Assembly: GCF_000146065.2 (NCBI RefSeq)
Contig: NC_020449.1
Coordinates: 620,001 to 684,000, forward strand
Length of the DNA stretch: 64,000 nucleotides
Direction of reading: 5' to 3'
Origin: Candidatus Cloacimonas acidaminovorans str. Evry
GTDB lineage: Bacteria; Cloacimonadota; Cloacimonadia; Cloacimonadales; Cloacimonadaceae
Shown: one piece after another, positions 55,253 through 64,000 of the stretch
Layout: each line of letters begins with the position of its first letter
Numbering within the stretch: the stretch's first letter is position 1
The notes under the pieces: generated by a model
What the model saw: only the letters and a program-made list of their open reading frames with translations
What the model was told of the DNA's origin: nothing
Database searches by the model: none
Made by a program: the position numbers and the translations under genes

Positions 55253-58200
55253 TTATTTTGCTAATACCATCTTCTTAGCGGAAGTGTATTTACCGGTTGT
55301 TAAACGATACAGATAAATTCCACTAGCAACGCTTCTTCCATTTTCATCACGACCATCCCAAGAAACCTGATAGTAACCTGGACTATTGTGTTCCTGAGTA
55401 AAGGTCTTGATTCTTTGACCTTTCATATTGTAGATTTCAATTTTAACCTTACCGGCTTCTTTCAAGGAATAACGGATATTGGTATTCGGATTGAAAGGAT
55501 TGGGGAAGGCATTATAGAGTTTTGTAACCATTGGAACAGATGGAGGCATCGGTTCTTGGGTTGGATCACCAATAGTAACAGTTAAAGGACCATAGAATTG
55601 GCTGGTTCCATCCAGAGCTACACTTTCCAACCAGTAATAATACACCATATTAGTATAGACCTCAAAATCAGTATATAAGTAGCTGATCTGAGTTCCAACC
55701 GCAGTTCCTTTGTCAATTAACTGAGCATTGATCTTGACAGCATTTTCCAAATCCTTTGCCTCATTCCGGAAAATATTATAACCGGAATGATTGGTTTCGG
55801 TCTCTGCCATCCAGGCAATATTGACAAAGTTTTCGGAAGTTACCACAGCTGTGAAGTTGGATAAGGTTACAGGCAGTGTCTGACCTTCTTGCTGAGGGAA
55901 AACAAAACATAAATCTCCAGCTGCTTTTCCAGATAATGTGAATGTTACAGTTGTTTCATTCCAGTTGCTAACTCCAGGACTGCTTGAAGTGAGGAGATTC
56001 CAAGTTCCAGGTTCAATTCTATAGGCAATTTGAGCTGGAACAAAACCAAGATTATGGTTGATAGTGATTATTGCGCCTGAAAAGCTGGTTCCAGTAAGTG
56101 TTAAGCTAAGACCAGCATTGGGAAGATCAACATCAGCATAGCCAGCAATAACAGTTACGGTTGCATCACTTTGTGGGAGATTGGAAATATCTATAGTGGG
56201 AGAAATAGAATGAACAGGTGGGATAATTATACTAACATTTCCTCCAGAGGCGATTCCACTTACAATATCGCTATTTTCAAATGTAATCCGGAAATTATCT
56301 ACATAGAGATTATACATATCAGCATCGCTGTAACCGTGGAAACCAATATAATAAATCCCCGTTGTCTGCGGGGTAAAAGTGGCTTGTTCTAAACTGAAAG
56401 TGGTATTGGAAATTTCGAAATGATCATTAAGTAAGGTATTAAGAGCTGCAGGAGTAGGTGAGCTGCCAATATATACACCAAGGTTTTCAGGATAAGTATC
56501 TGATTCAACACGATATTCATACCTTATATTGTATGTAGTATCCTTAGTTAAACTTATTGGTGGTGTAATAAACCAGTCATCCATTGTCAGAGAAGGATTG
56601 TAGACAATCTTCATTGCTTTATTAGGAGAAATCTCCTCAGTAAGAGTCCATTTTTTCCCATCATTGTTTACATCTAATATTGTCCATCCATTGATATTGC
56701 TCTGAAAATCATTTAGATACGGGACGGAAATTGAATAGTCAGCTCCAGTTCCGGTTAGAGGAATATTATGCTCTGTTTTACTAAGATTATCCACTATTGT
56801 TAAACTTGCTGTTTTTTCACCAAGGGAAGTGGGAGCAAAAGCAACCGAGACAGTAATTGTTTCACCCGAACCAAGTTCACAAGGATAACTATTAGTATCT
56901 GTTAATTGGAACTGATCTACATTAGCTCCAATTAATTCAATAGCAGGATTAATTGTTAAGGTTCCCCCGCCATCGTTTTTAATAGTAAAGACCTGAGCAG
57001 AAGAGACAGTATTGATCTGCAATTCGCCAAATGATTTGCTTTCAGGAGTTATAGAGATTGCAGGTTCAGCAGAAATATGTCTGAAGTATACATTATCAAT
57101 ATCCAGATAATAATCACCCCCACCCCGAGTAGCCAGGAATTTAGCTTTAATAATATCACCTTGAGAGACCTTGGCTTGAGTGATAGGAACACTGCAAGTG
57201 GCAAAGGAAGTGGAAGTAATATGATTACTGCTATCAATTGTGTGAATAGTTGTGAAAGTTGTTCCATCAGTAGAGATCTGAATTTCCAGTTTATCACCAG
57301 CTACCAGTGTATGAGCAGTATTCGGGTATCCGGTAAATTCAACATAGCGATAATCAAATTGCAGGGTAGTATTATCGGTTAAAGGACCTACAGGAGGTGT
57401 AGTTACATAAGCTGAAGTTGAGTAACTGTATAAATTTTTATACAATCCATTACTACTAACACCATGAGATGAACTTACTGAAAAAGAACCTGTCCAATTT
57501 GCCGGTAAAGAAGTGCTGGCATCAAATGTTTCCAGATAGGGGATAGACCTTGTAGGATCGGCAGCGGTAGTAAAGCTCCATTCTGTTCCCTGAACTTCCT
57601 GGGTTCCATTTAAAGTAAAAACAGTCCAATATATTGTTGTGCTATAGGGCCAGTTTGAAGAATGAGTAATATTGGCTTTCATTAACAGTAGCCATATTTA
57701 CCAAATCACTTGCACCGGAAGAAGTTCCTACTTTAACTTTATAGCCACTTGCTCCTGTTACATCTGCCCAATTAAGAACACGATTTGTAGCATCTTGATT
57801 TGTAGCTGCATTATAGGGACTTGGAGAAATAGCTATTCCACTGGCAGTAGAGAAATTCCATACAGGAATTTCTCCCGCATCAGAAGCAGCACCATAATCA
57901 TTATAGGGGTCCACTTTCCAAGAATAGGAACTACCAAATAACAGATTTTCAGCAAGATCAAAAACAGTTTCAGCTTGATTAGCTATTAGTTCCATACTTT
58001 CGGCATCTTTTCCTAAGTATATTTTATATCCGATTGGAGCTCCACCACCTGAACTCCAACTTAAATTGGTAGTAATGGCAACTGAAGTTGCATTATTAGC
58101 AGGGGAGGGATTAATTGCTGGATTAGGAGGGTTGCCTCCTTGAACACTAATAAAGGATATTTCATCTACATTAATGTTGTAACCATAATTTGAGATAGCT

Positions 58201-59573
58201 TTAAAAATAACATAGTAGGTTAAATTTTCTGCACCGGGTCCAATTTCAAAAGTATATTGATACCAACCGTTTCCTGTCTCTACTGGAGCTTGATCATAAT
58301 CCCGAATTATAGTTCCCAGTAAAGTGGCTCCGGTTAAACTGGGAGTTGTGTTGGAATAAATTTCTACTTTGTCTGTATAAGAAGAATAAGATGATTTATA
58401 ACGATACATCCAGAAACTGGTGGAATATACCATATTAGCATCTCCGGCATTAATGGGAGGAGAGAACAAACTGGCATTTGAACCGTCACTTAAATTATAA
58501 CTATTATAGTAAAGCATTCCAGCTCCTGAATAAGGAGAAACGGTTGGATATGAAGATCCGGTAGACCTCTGCCAACCGGTAGCTCCGGAGCCAATTTGAT
58601 GTGTCCACCCAAAAGGTGGGAAGGTTGTCCCATCAAAACTTTCCGCATGAGGGAATTCTGTTATTGTTGGATCAGCCATAGTTGTGAAAGACCAGACAGG
58701 AAGGGTAGCAATAGTTGAAGCATAGCCATAATCATTATGAGGATCTACTTTCCAGTAATAAGTTGTTGAATATTGAAGATTTGAAGGGCTGAAAGATGTT
58801 GTTGTTATACCAGATTGTTCATTTTCAAAAGAGGTTTCACTGGTTCCCCAAAATATCTTATAATCAGTAGGTGCTCCACCTCCACTACTCCAACTTAAAG
58901 TAACATTTTTTGGGATATTGGTTGAGGCATGAGCAGGTGAGGGATTTGTGGCTGGATTAGGAGGTTGCTCTGTAACTAATGGAGAAACATCAAATCTTAC
59001 AATAGGTCTATTATATGTCGCATATAAGGAACTTGGTTGGCTACCATCGTTGGAGTTTCCTCTACATAAATAAGTTGTTGAAGTAGAATTGTAAGTATAG
59101 TAAGGTCTGGAACTACTATAGAACTCATATCCTTTAACTACAAGAATATGAAGATTTCCACCTGCATCATATTCAAAAGGTGAACTTAAAGTAACTTCTT
59201 CCCAACCACTACTAAGAGTATTAGGAAATGATCCAGAATATACAAGAGAATAACCTGTATAAGGAGAAGATACTGTAGTTGTAGGCAAAGAGGAAGCACT
59301 GGAGATCATCATATAAATGCTTACATTGTTTATTGTTACTGTAGTTGATCCACTATACTTATAGAAAGCAACTTTGTTGATTATGTATGGTGCTCCTATT
59401 TCTGACGAAGTATAAAGCATCTCATAAGTTGAATAGTTATAAAACCTATTAATAGGGATTTGATCATTAGTAGTAGCATTTGAGTCACCAATTGTAATCA
59501 GATCTCCCCATGTAGTTGAGAAAATTCCCAGTAAAATAACCAGGAATGAGAAGAGTAAAATATTCTTTTTCAT
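55253..59573 (-). pseudogene. Giant secreted adhesin-like gene split by one frameshift
   Basis: Two adjacent frames form one gene. The 5' part (59573-57642, 643 residues) has a signal peptide (MKKNILLFSFLVILLGIFST), the N-terminal domain shared with the other giants, FnIII and J domains, then ends on an out-of-frame tail YYSFFKLAL. The 3' part (stop at 55253) continues the same FnIII domain as ANITHSSNWPYSTTIYWTV, then J, choice-of-anchor D, J, the LPVTLSNFTAVVTSENFVNIAW domain shared with the 8918-11095 protein, and a sorting tail (AFPNPFNPNTNIRYSL...KKMVLAK). Removing one A from the GAAAGCC at 57674-57680 restores a reading frame of about 1440 residues. The 3' frame has no ribosome site of its own. 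Sequencing error, pseudogene or phase variation are all possible. Confidence 0.85.
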
Positions 59574-60250
59574 AATAGATTTCTCCTTTTATCAATAGTT
59601 AAAAATGAGGTTAGGGCAAAAGTAAGCTCTTGACCTGTTGAATTTTGAAAGTTGGTTTGTTTTCTGAATAAAGGAATTATAGTTTAAGTTATACTCCCAA
59701 GTTTGTTTACGACAATTAGAAATAAAAAAAGCAAGAACAGCACTTCCTAAAGAGGATAGAGAGGGCTGTGTTTTACTATGAATAGTAACGATTTTTATGA
59801 AGAAATTGGGGAAAGATATCTTTTCTGCGCCTTTGCAAGATGTTGCTATTTTTTTAATATTAGTATTGGGCTTGGGGTCAAGATAATAAACCAATTTCTT
59901 CTCCTTAAATAAATAAAGCATTTAAGACATTTTTTGTTTAGTTTCAGGCATTAAAGCCCAAGGAAACTAAAACACCTATCACTAACTAATACATTCTTTG
60001 TGCAATAAATAAAGAACCATTTCAATCATCAATTCCATATAAAGAGAAAGGGAAAATTGTGTCAAGGAAAATCTTAAAAAAAATTGAGAATTGTCAATGG
60101 AGAATTTAGAATATTAAATAAAAATCAGCGGAATCGGCGAAATCTGCGTGAACTGATATGAGGAATTAACCAATAAAAATCCGTATAAATCAGCAAAATC
60201 CGTCCTATCTGGGTTGCTAATTTTTTTTAGGGTTTTCTTAGGAGCATTAG
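59574..60250. other. Leader and intergenic region upstream of the frameshifted adhesin gene
   Basis: No credible gene; the open frame 59592-59921 has no signal or site. AGGAG lies before the adhesin ATG. A promoter candidate is at 60037-60065. CAGCGGAATCGGCGAAATCTGCGTGA and related short repeats are near 60125-60160. Confidence 0.55.
60037..60065 (-). promoter_or_regulatory. Sigma70-type promoter candidate for the frameshifted adhesin gene
   Basis: Minus strand: TTGACA (60065-60060), a 17-bp spacer and TTATAT (60042-60037). The leader would be about 460 bases. Confidence 0.45.
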
Positions 60251-60325
60251 GAAAGCATTGCTTACCCATTACGGATGGCATTAGCAATGGGTAAGCAATG
60301 GGTAAGCAATGCTATTAAGGAAGGA
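60251..60325. repeat. GGGTAAGCAAT inverted/direct repeat
   Basis: CATTGCTTACCCATT (60256-60270) pairs with AATGGGTAAGCAATG (60286-60300), which is repeated at 60297-60311. The segment 60286-60323 occurs inverted and apparently unchanged over 38 bp at 12519-12556. Confidence 0.85.
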
Positions 60326-60543
60326 GTTGTAAACCAATATGAATTTGTTAGTTAGGCAATCAGATGAGAGTTTTCCTTGTGTTACTGAATTTTCGGGATA
60401 TTATATCAATAAGACAAATTGCCTGTGGACAAAGTAGTAGCGCTTATGAATTATATTTATTTCGTTTGGAAAAGGAAAGGAAAGAACTTTTTCCGCAGGG
60501 TTTCAGGTTCAAACAAAAGAAAACAAAATGAGGAAAAACAGGA

Positions 60544-62754
60544 ATGCAAAGGAAAATTACCTTGGGAATTGAAGGAATGCATTGTGCTTCTTGCAGCGCG
60601 AGAGCCGAAAAAGCACTGTCACAATTGAAAGGAGTTAGCGAAGCAAATGTAAATCTCGCTCTGGAAGAAGCATACATTGTTTACGATGACAAGCAATTAA
60701 CGCTTGCTGATTTTAAGCAGGCAATAGAAAAACTGGGTTTTAAAGTGAAAGAGACAGAGGCAGATAAAGAAAGCGAACAAATCCGCCAAATGCAGGTAGC
60801 AAAAAAGAAAATGGGGCTTTCCTGGCTGATTACTGCCTTGGTTCTGCTATTAATGATCCCCGATATGGTTTTGGGAAGAGCAATTATTAGCGAACAGATG
60901 GATGCCTGGCTGATGGTGATTTTGAGTTTGCTGGCGATGATTTTTCCTGCCAGACAAGTATATCTTTCTGCCTATAAAGCGGTAAAAAGCGGAACTGCCA
61001 ATATGGATGTGTTAATTGCAATGGGCACAATCGCTTCTTTGCTGGCAGCTCCTCTTTCGCTGTTTATAAAGGATATTGTGGCAAATAGTTTTGCAGGAAT
61101 TGCTGCGATGATTATTTCTTTTCATTTAACCGGACGCTATCTGGAGGCAAAAGCCAAAGGAACTGCTTCGGAGGAAATCAGAAAGCTAATCGGTTTAGGT
61201 GCTAAAACGGCAATCGTTTTGGAAGCGGGAACGGAAAAAGAAATTCCGCTTAGTCAACTGAAAGTGGGGGATATCTTTATAGTTAAGCCCGGAGCAAAAA
61301 TTCCTACCGACGGCATTGTGATTAAAGGAAATAGTTTAGTGGATGAGTCAATGGCAACAGGTGAATCCCTTCCCGTAACTAAAAAGCCGAATGATAATGT
61401 GTTAGGCGCAACTATCAACCTTGATGGTTATCTGGAAGTGCAGGCAACCAAGGTTGGTAAAGAGACCTTTCTGGCGCAAGTGATCCAAATGGTAAGCGAG
61501 GCACAGCATTCTAAAGTTCCTATTCAATTGCTGGCAGATAAGATAACTGCGGTTTTTGTGCCAGTGGTGCTATGTTTGGTAGTGATTGTTTTTGCGGTTT
61601 GGATGATTTTTCCGGACACAATGCAAAATATTGCCTCTGTTATAATAAGCGTTATTCCATTGCAGGTTCCTGTTAAAGGTTTGGCAGCTGCATTGATGGC
61701 TTCTATAGCCACTCTGGTAATTGCTTGTCCTTGTGCATTAGGTTTGGCAACTCCTACTGCTTTAATGGTGGGAAGTGGTTTGGGAGCAAAAAAAGGGATT
61801 TTGATTCGCAACGGTGAAGCACTGCAAAGAATGAGAGAACTGAATACAATGGTCTTTGATAAAACAGGAACTTTAACCAACGGTATTCCGCAACTAATAA
61901 AAACCGTTTGTTTCCAAGGAACAGATAAGGAAAATCGGGCAATTGCGGCTTCTTTAGAACAGGCATCGGAACATCCTTTGGCGATGGCATTGGTGAAAGG
62001 ATTTGAATTGTCGGAATTGATTGCACGCGAGGATTTTATCTCTATGCCGGGAAAAGGAGTGAAAGGCAAAATAAACGGAAAACAATATTTGTTAGGGAAT
62101 GCTGACTTTTTGCAGGAAGAAGGAATAGCCCTTCCCTCTTTTGAGGATGAGACACTGGACTATGCTACCCAAATTGGACTGGCAACCGATAGGGAATTGC
62201 TTGCTTGGTTCTATCTTGCTGATACAATTAAAGATAATGCTCCCCAAGTGATTGCGGAATTGAAGGGCAGAGGAATTAAAACCATTATGATTAGCGGCGA
62301 CCAAACAAAAACAGCTATTGCCATTGCGGAAAAATGCGGTATTCAAGAAGTGCTGGCTCCTGTTTTGCCTGGCGATAAAGCAATGAAAATTAAGGAATTA
62401 CAATCTAAAGATCTGATTGTAGGTATGGTAGGTGATGGTATTAATGATGCTCCGGCGTTAAAACAGGCAGATATTGGCTTTGCAATGGGCTTGGGGACCG
62501 ATATTGCCATTGAAACTGCAGATATAACCCTTCTGCGTAATGACCTAAAACTGATTCCACTGGCGATAGACCTCTCCCAAAAAACCTTTGCTAAAATTAA
62601 ACAGAATTTGTTCTGGGCTTTTTTCTATAATTTGATTGCGATTCCCTTAGCTGCCTTTGGGGTTTTACATCCCGTGATTGCAGAAATGGCTATGGCTTTT
62701 AGTAGCGTGACAGTGGTGACCAATGCCAACCTGCTGAAACGGAAAGAAAATTAG
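60544..62754 (+). CDS. copA: Cu(I)-exporting P1B-type ATPase
   Basis: A 736-residue P1B-1 ATPase that pumps Cu(I) out of the cytoplasm. One N-terminal heavy-metal-associated domain carries GMHCASC (11-17). Membrane helices surround the TGES loop (272-275, actuator), CPC (395-397, transport site), DKTGT (439-443, phosphorylated Asp), SEHPLA (substrate-class HP motif) and GDGIND (630-635). All catalytic residues are present. The ATG at 60544 has AGGA close upstream. No copper regulator or chaperone is beside it. An overlapping frame from 60419 is not coding. The CPC plus GMHCASC combination favours copper (or silver) over zinc. Confidence 0.95.
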   Translation: MQRKITLGIEGMHCASCSARAEKALSQLKGVSEANVNLALEEAYIVYDDKQLTLADFKQAIEKLGFKVKETEADKESEQIRQMQVAKKKMGLSWLITALVLLLMIPDMVLGRAIISEQMDAWLMVILSLLAMIFPARQVYLSAYKAVKSGTANMDVLIAMGTIASLLAAPLSLFIKDIVANSFAGIAAMIISFHLTGRYLEAKAKGTASEEIRKLIGLGAKTAIVLEAGTEKEIPLSQLKVGDIFIVKPGAKIPTDGIVIKGNSLVDESMATGESLPVTKKPNDNVLGATINLDGYLEVQATKVGKETFLAQVIQMVSEAQHSKVPIQLLADKITAVFVPVVLCLVVIVFAVWMIFPDTMQNIASVIISVIPLQVPVKGLAAALMASIATLVIACPCALGLATPTALMVGSGLGAKKGILIRNGEALQRMRELNTMVFDKTGTLTNGIPQLIKTVCFQGTDKENRAIAASLEQASEHPLAMALVKGFELSELIAREDFISMPGKGVKGKINGKQYLLGNADFLQEEGIALPSFEDETLDYATQIGLATDRELLAWFYLADTIKDNAPQVIAELKGRGIKTIMISGDQTKTAIAIAEKCGIQEVLAPVLPGDKAMKIKELQSKDLIVGMVGDGINDAPALKQADIGFAMGLGTDIAIETADITLLRNDLKLIPLAIDLSQKTFAKIKQNLFWAFFYNLIAIPLAAFGVLHPVIAEMAMAFSSVTVVTNANLLKRKEN

Positions 62755-62811
62755 CCACACGGAATGAATTGCTGATAAACCCTCTGCTCTACGCACTTTG
62801 CCCTCTGCCAA

Positions 62812-62860
62812 AAAGCCCGGAGGGCGACATAATGATGTAGAAGGTGGCGTAAGCCCCTCG
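62812..62860 (-). repeat. REP-like repeat (family 2), left flank of the IS200-like gene
   Basis: One inverted copy: AAGCCCGGAGGGCGAC...GGTGGCGTAAGCCCCTCG. With the forward copy at 63363 it brackets the transposase gene. Confidence 0.88.
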
Positions 62861-62880
62861 CAAATATTATTCCCATTTAT

Positions 62881-63330
62881 TTAAACTGATTGCTTTTCCC
62901 TCAATTTATCAGGGTCCCAATGTTTTTTCAAAAGAGCATTAAATTCCTCTTCTACAGTAATATTATGATGATGGTCTGCTTGATGTTCAATATAATCCTT
63001 TACATCATCTATATTTGATTTACTGACCGAAAATGCGGCATAACCATCTTGCCAATGAAAATCCAACTTGGTTTTTTCCCGGAACCATTTACTGGAATTG
63101 GCTTTTAACTTTACCATAAAATCCACCATACTTAATTCTTTGGGAGCTAAACAAAGAATATGAATATGATCTTCAATTCCGCCAATGGAAATAGGTATAC
63201 CCTTTAAATTGATAATAATGCCATAAAGATAGGCATACATTTATTCAGCAAGAGTTTTTTTGAGCCAGGTTTTACGATTTTTGGTAGAAAAGATAATGTG
63301 AACCGCTAAATGACAAAAAGATGCAGGCAT
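62881..63330 (-). pseudogene. tnpA: IS200-like Y1 transposase with an in-frame stop codon
   Basis: Read from the ATG at 63330, the frame gives MPASFCHLAVHIIFSTKNRK...KKTLAE, then TAA (63243-63241), then MYAYLYGIIINLKG and onward to 62881. Both pieces match the IS200/IS605 TnpA layout: VHIIFSTKNR at the start, the HUH pair in EDHIHILC, WQDGYAAFSVS and the presumed nucleophile Tyr in DYIEHQADHH. The complete protein would be 149 positions, the usual size. A single C-to-T change (CAA to TAA) explains the stop. Translation restart at the ATG right after it would lack the first strand, so it is probably inactive. No TnpB is present. Confidence 0.85.
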
Positions 63331-63362
63331 TTTTTCGGCTTAATATTATTTATTTTATAATT

Positions 63363-63910
63363 ACGAGGGGTTTACACACCCATCGCTATTATTGTGTCGC
63401 CCTGACGGGCTTTTTGGCAGAGGGCTAAGAGCAAAGGGCATAGAGTTTATTTTCCATTTTTCCCGAGGGGTTTACACACCCATCGCTATTATTGTGTCGC
63501 CCTTCGGGCTTTAATGTATCTAAACCCTCTAAACCTTATCAACCCTCTAAACCTTTTTTTCCGAGGGGTTTACACACCCATCGTTATCATTGTGTCGCCC
63601 TACGGGCTTTTTGGAAACCCGGAATGTGGAAAGAAAAAACACTCGGGGCTTACATTTTCCGAGGGGTTTACACACCCATCGCTATTATCGTGTCGCCCTA
63701 CGGGCTTTAATGTATCTAAACCCTCTAAACCTTATCAACCCTCTAAACCTTTTTTTCCGAGGGGTTTACACACCCATCGCTATCATTGTGTCGCCCTGAA
63801 GGGCTTTTTGGAAACCCGGAATGTGGAAAGAAAAAACACTCGGGGCTTACATTTCCCGAGGGGTTTACACACCCATCGCTATAAAAGTGTCGCCCTGACG
63901 GGCTTTAATG
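63363..63910 (+). repeat. Six REP-like repeats (family 2, second subtype), period about 98 bp
   Basis: Copies begin near 63363, 63463, 63560, 63660, 63757 and 63858: GAGGGGTTTACACACCCATC then GTGTCGCCCTACGGGCTTT. The first hairpin differs from the 38-kb copies (TTTACACACCC versus CTTACGCCACC). From 63511 on, spacers alternate between CTCTAAACC-type minisatellite and a GGAAACCCGGAATGTGGAAA block, giving a higher-order repeat of about 197 bp. Confidence 0.9.
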
Positions 63911-64000
63911 TATCTAATCCTTATCAACCTTCTAAAACTTCTCAACCTTCTAAAACTTCTCAACCCTCTAAACCTTATCAACCCTCTAAACCTTTTTTTC
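63911..64000. repeat. 9-10-bp minisatellite (CTTCTAAAA/CCCTCTAAA)n
   Basis: Degenerate CAACCTTCTAAAACTTCT-type units after the last REP copy, running off the window. Related to the tracts at 5479 and 38568. Confidence 0.85.

Noticed and set aside
59592-59921. 109-codon open frame upstream of the frameshifted adhesin gene
   Set aside because: Sits in a leader, has no ribosome site and no recognisable motif.
60419-60628. 69-codon open frame overlapping the start of the copper ATPase
   Set aside because: A different frame from the ATPase, low-complexity Lys-rich sequence, and it overlaps the conserved heavy-metal domain.
63363-64000. Possible CRISPR array (regular 98-bp period)
   Set aside because: Repeats are about 50 bp, the spacers are only two alternating sequences and no cas genes are visible.

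Overview
The window is AT-rich chromosomal DNA that looks like a Candidatus Cloacimonadota (WWE1) genome, near Cloacimonas; this is inferred from gene content, not from a database match. The evidence is very large secreted proteins built from fibronectin-III, cleaved-adhesin (choice-of-anchor J) and choice-of-anchor D modules, type-IX-like C-terminal sorting tails with a YPNPFNP-type start, a PorV-like protein, and lipoproteins starting C-x-x-NPLDP. No tRNA, rRNA or CRISPR was recognised.

Layout. 1-5406 is a leftward, tightly packed operon: a WecA/MraY-type glycosyl-phosphate transferase, an MBL-fold hydrolase, a TPR lipoprotein, a DUF5683-like protein, a small lipoprotein and a PcrA/UvrD helicase cut by the window edge. 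5479-5741 holds REP-like repeats and a 9-bp minisatellite. 5768-8849 is the first of four arrays of a palindromic repeat family. 8918-11750 encodes two secreted proteins. 12615-16205 is a second array with a Y1/RAYT-type transposase gene inside it. 16281-22175 and 23615-29842 are giant paralogous secreted proteins with related leaders; array 3 lies between them. 31186-36705 is a leftward operon: a small zinc-finger protein, IleS, and a zinc ribbon-pseudokinase-FGE protein that seems to start at an ATT codon. 36995-37501 is a small Cys-containing protein. 38755-39537 holds efp and a small zinc-ribbon gene. 39819-48600 carries an M6-like protein with an altered active site, a PorV/PorQ-like protein, a subtilisin-like protease and a DUF5658-like membrane protein. 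48616-50534 is array 4, before another secreted protein (50672-54250). 55253-59573 is a fifth large secreted-protein gene broken by one frameshift. 60544-62754 is a Cu(I) P-type ATPase. 62881-63330 is an IS200-like transposase with an in-frame stop, set between inverted REP copies; REP/minisatellite repeats fill the rest.

How it fits together. Much of the coding capacity serves the cell surface: large adhesin-like proteins, two protease-like exoproteins and a PorV-like component of their probable export route. The noncoding DNA is dominated by two palindromic repeat families, each physically tied to its own Y1-type (HUH) transposase. Family 1 has two versions (A and B) that share their tips but carry different, still self-complementary stems and alternate in orientation, like a large BIME. 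These arrays lie next to the surface-protein genes and contain near-perfect internal duplications. This is the most unusual system in the window.
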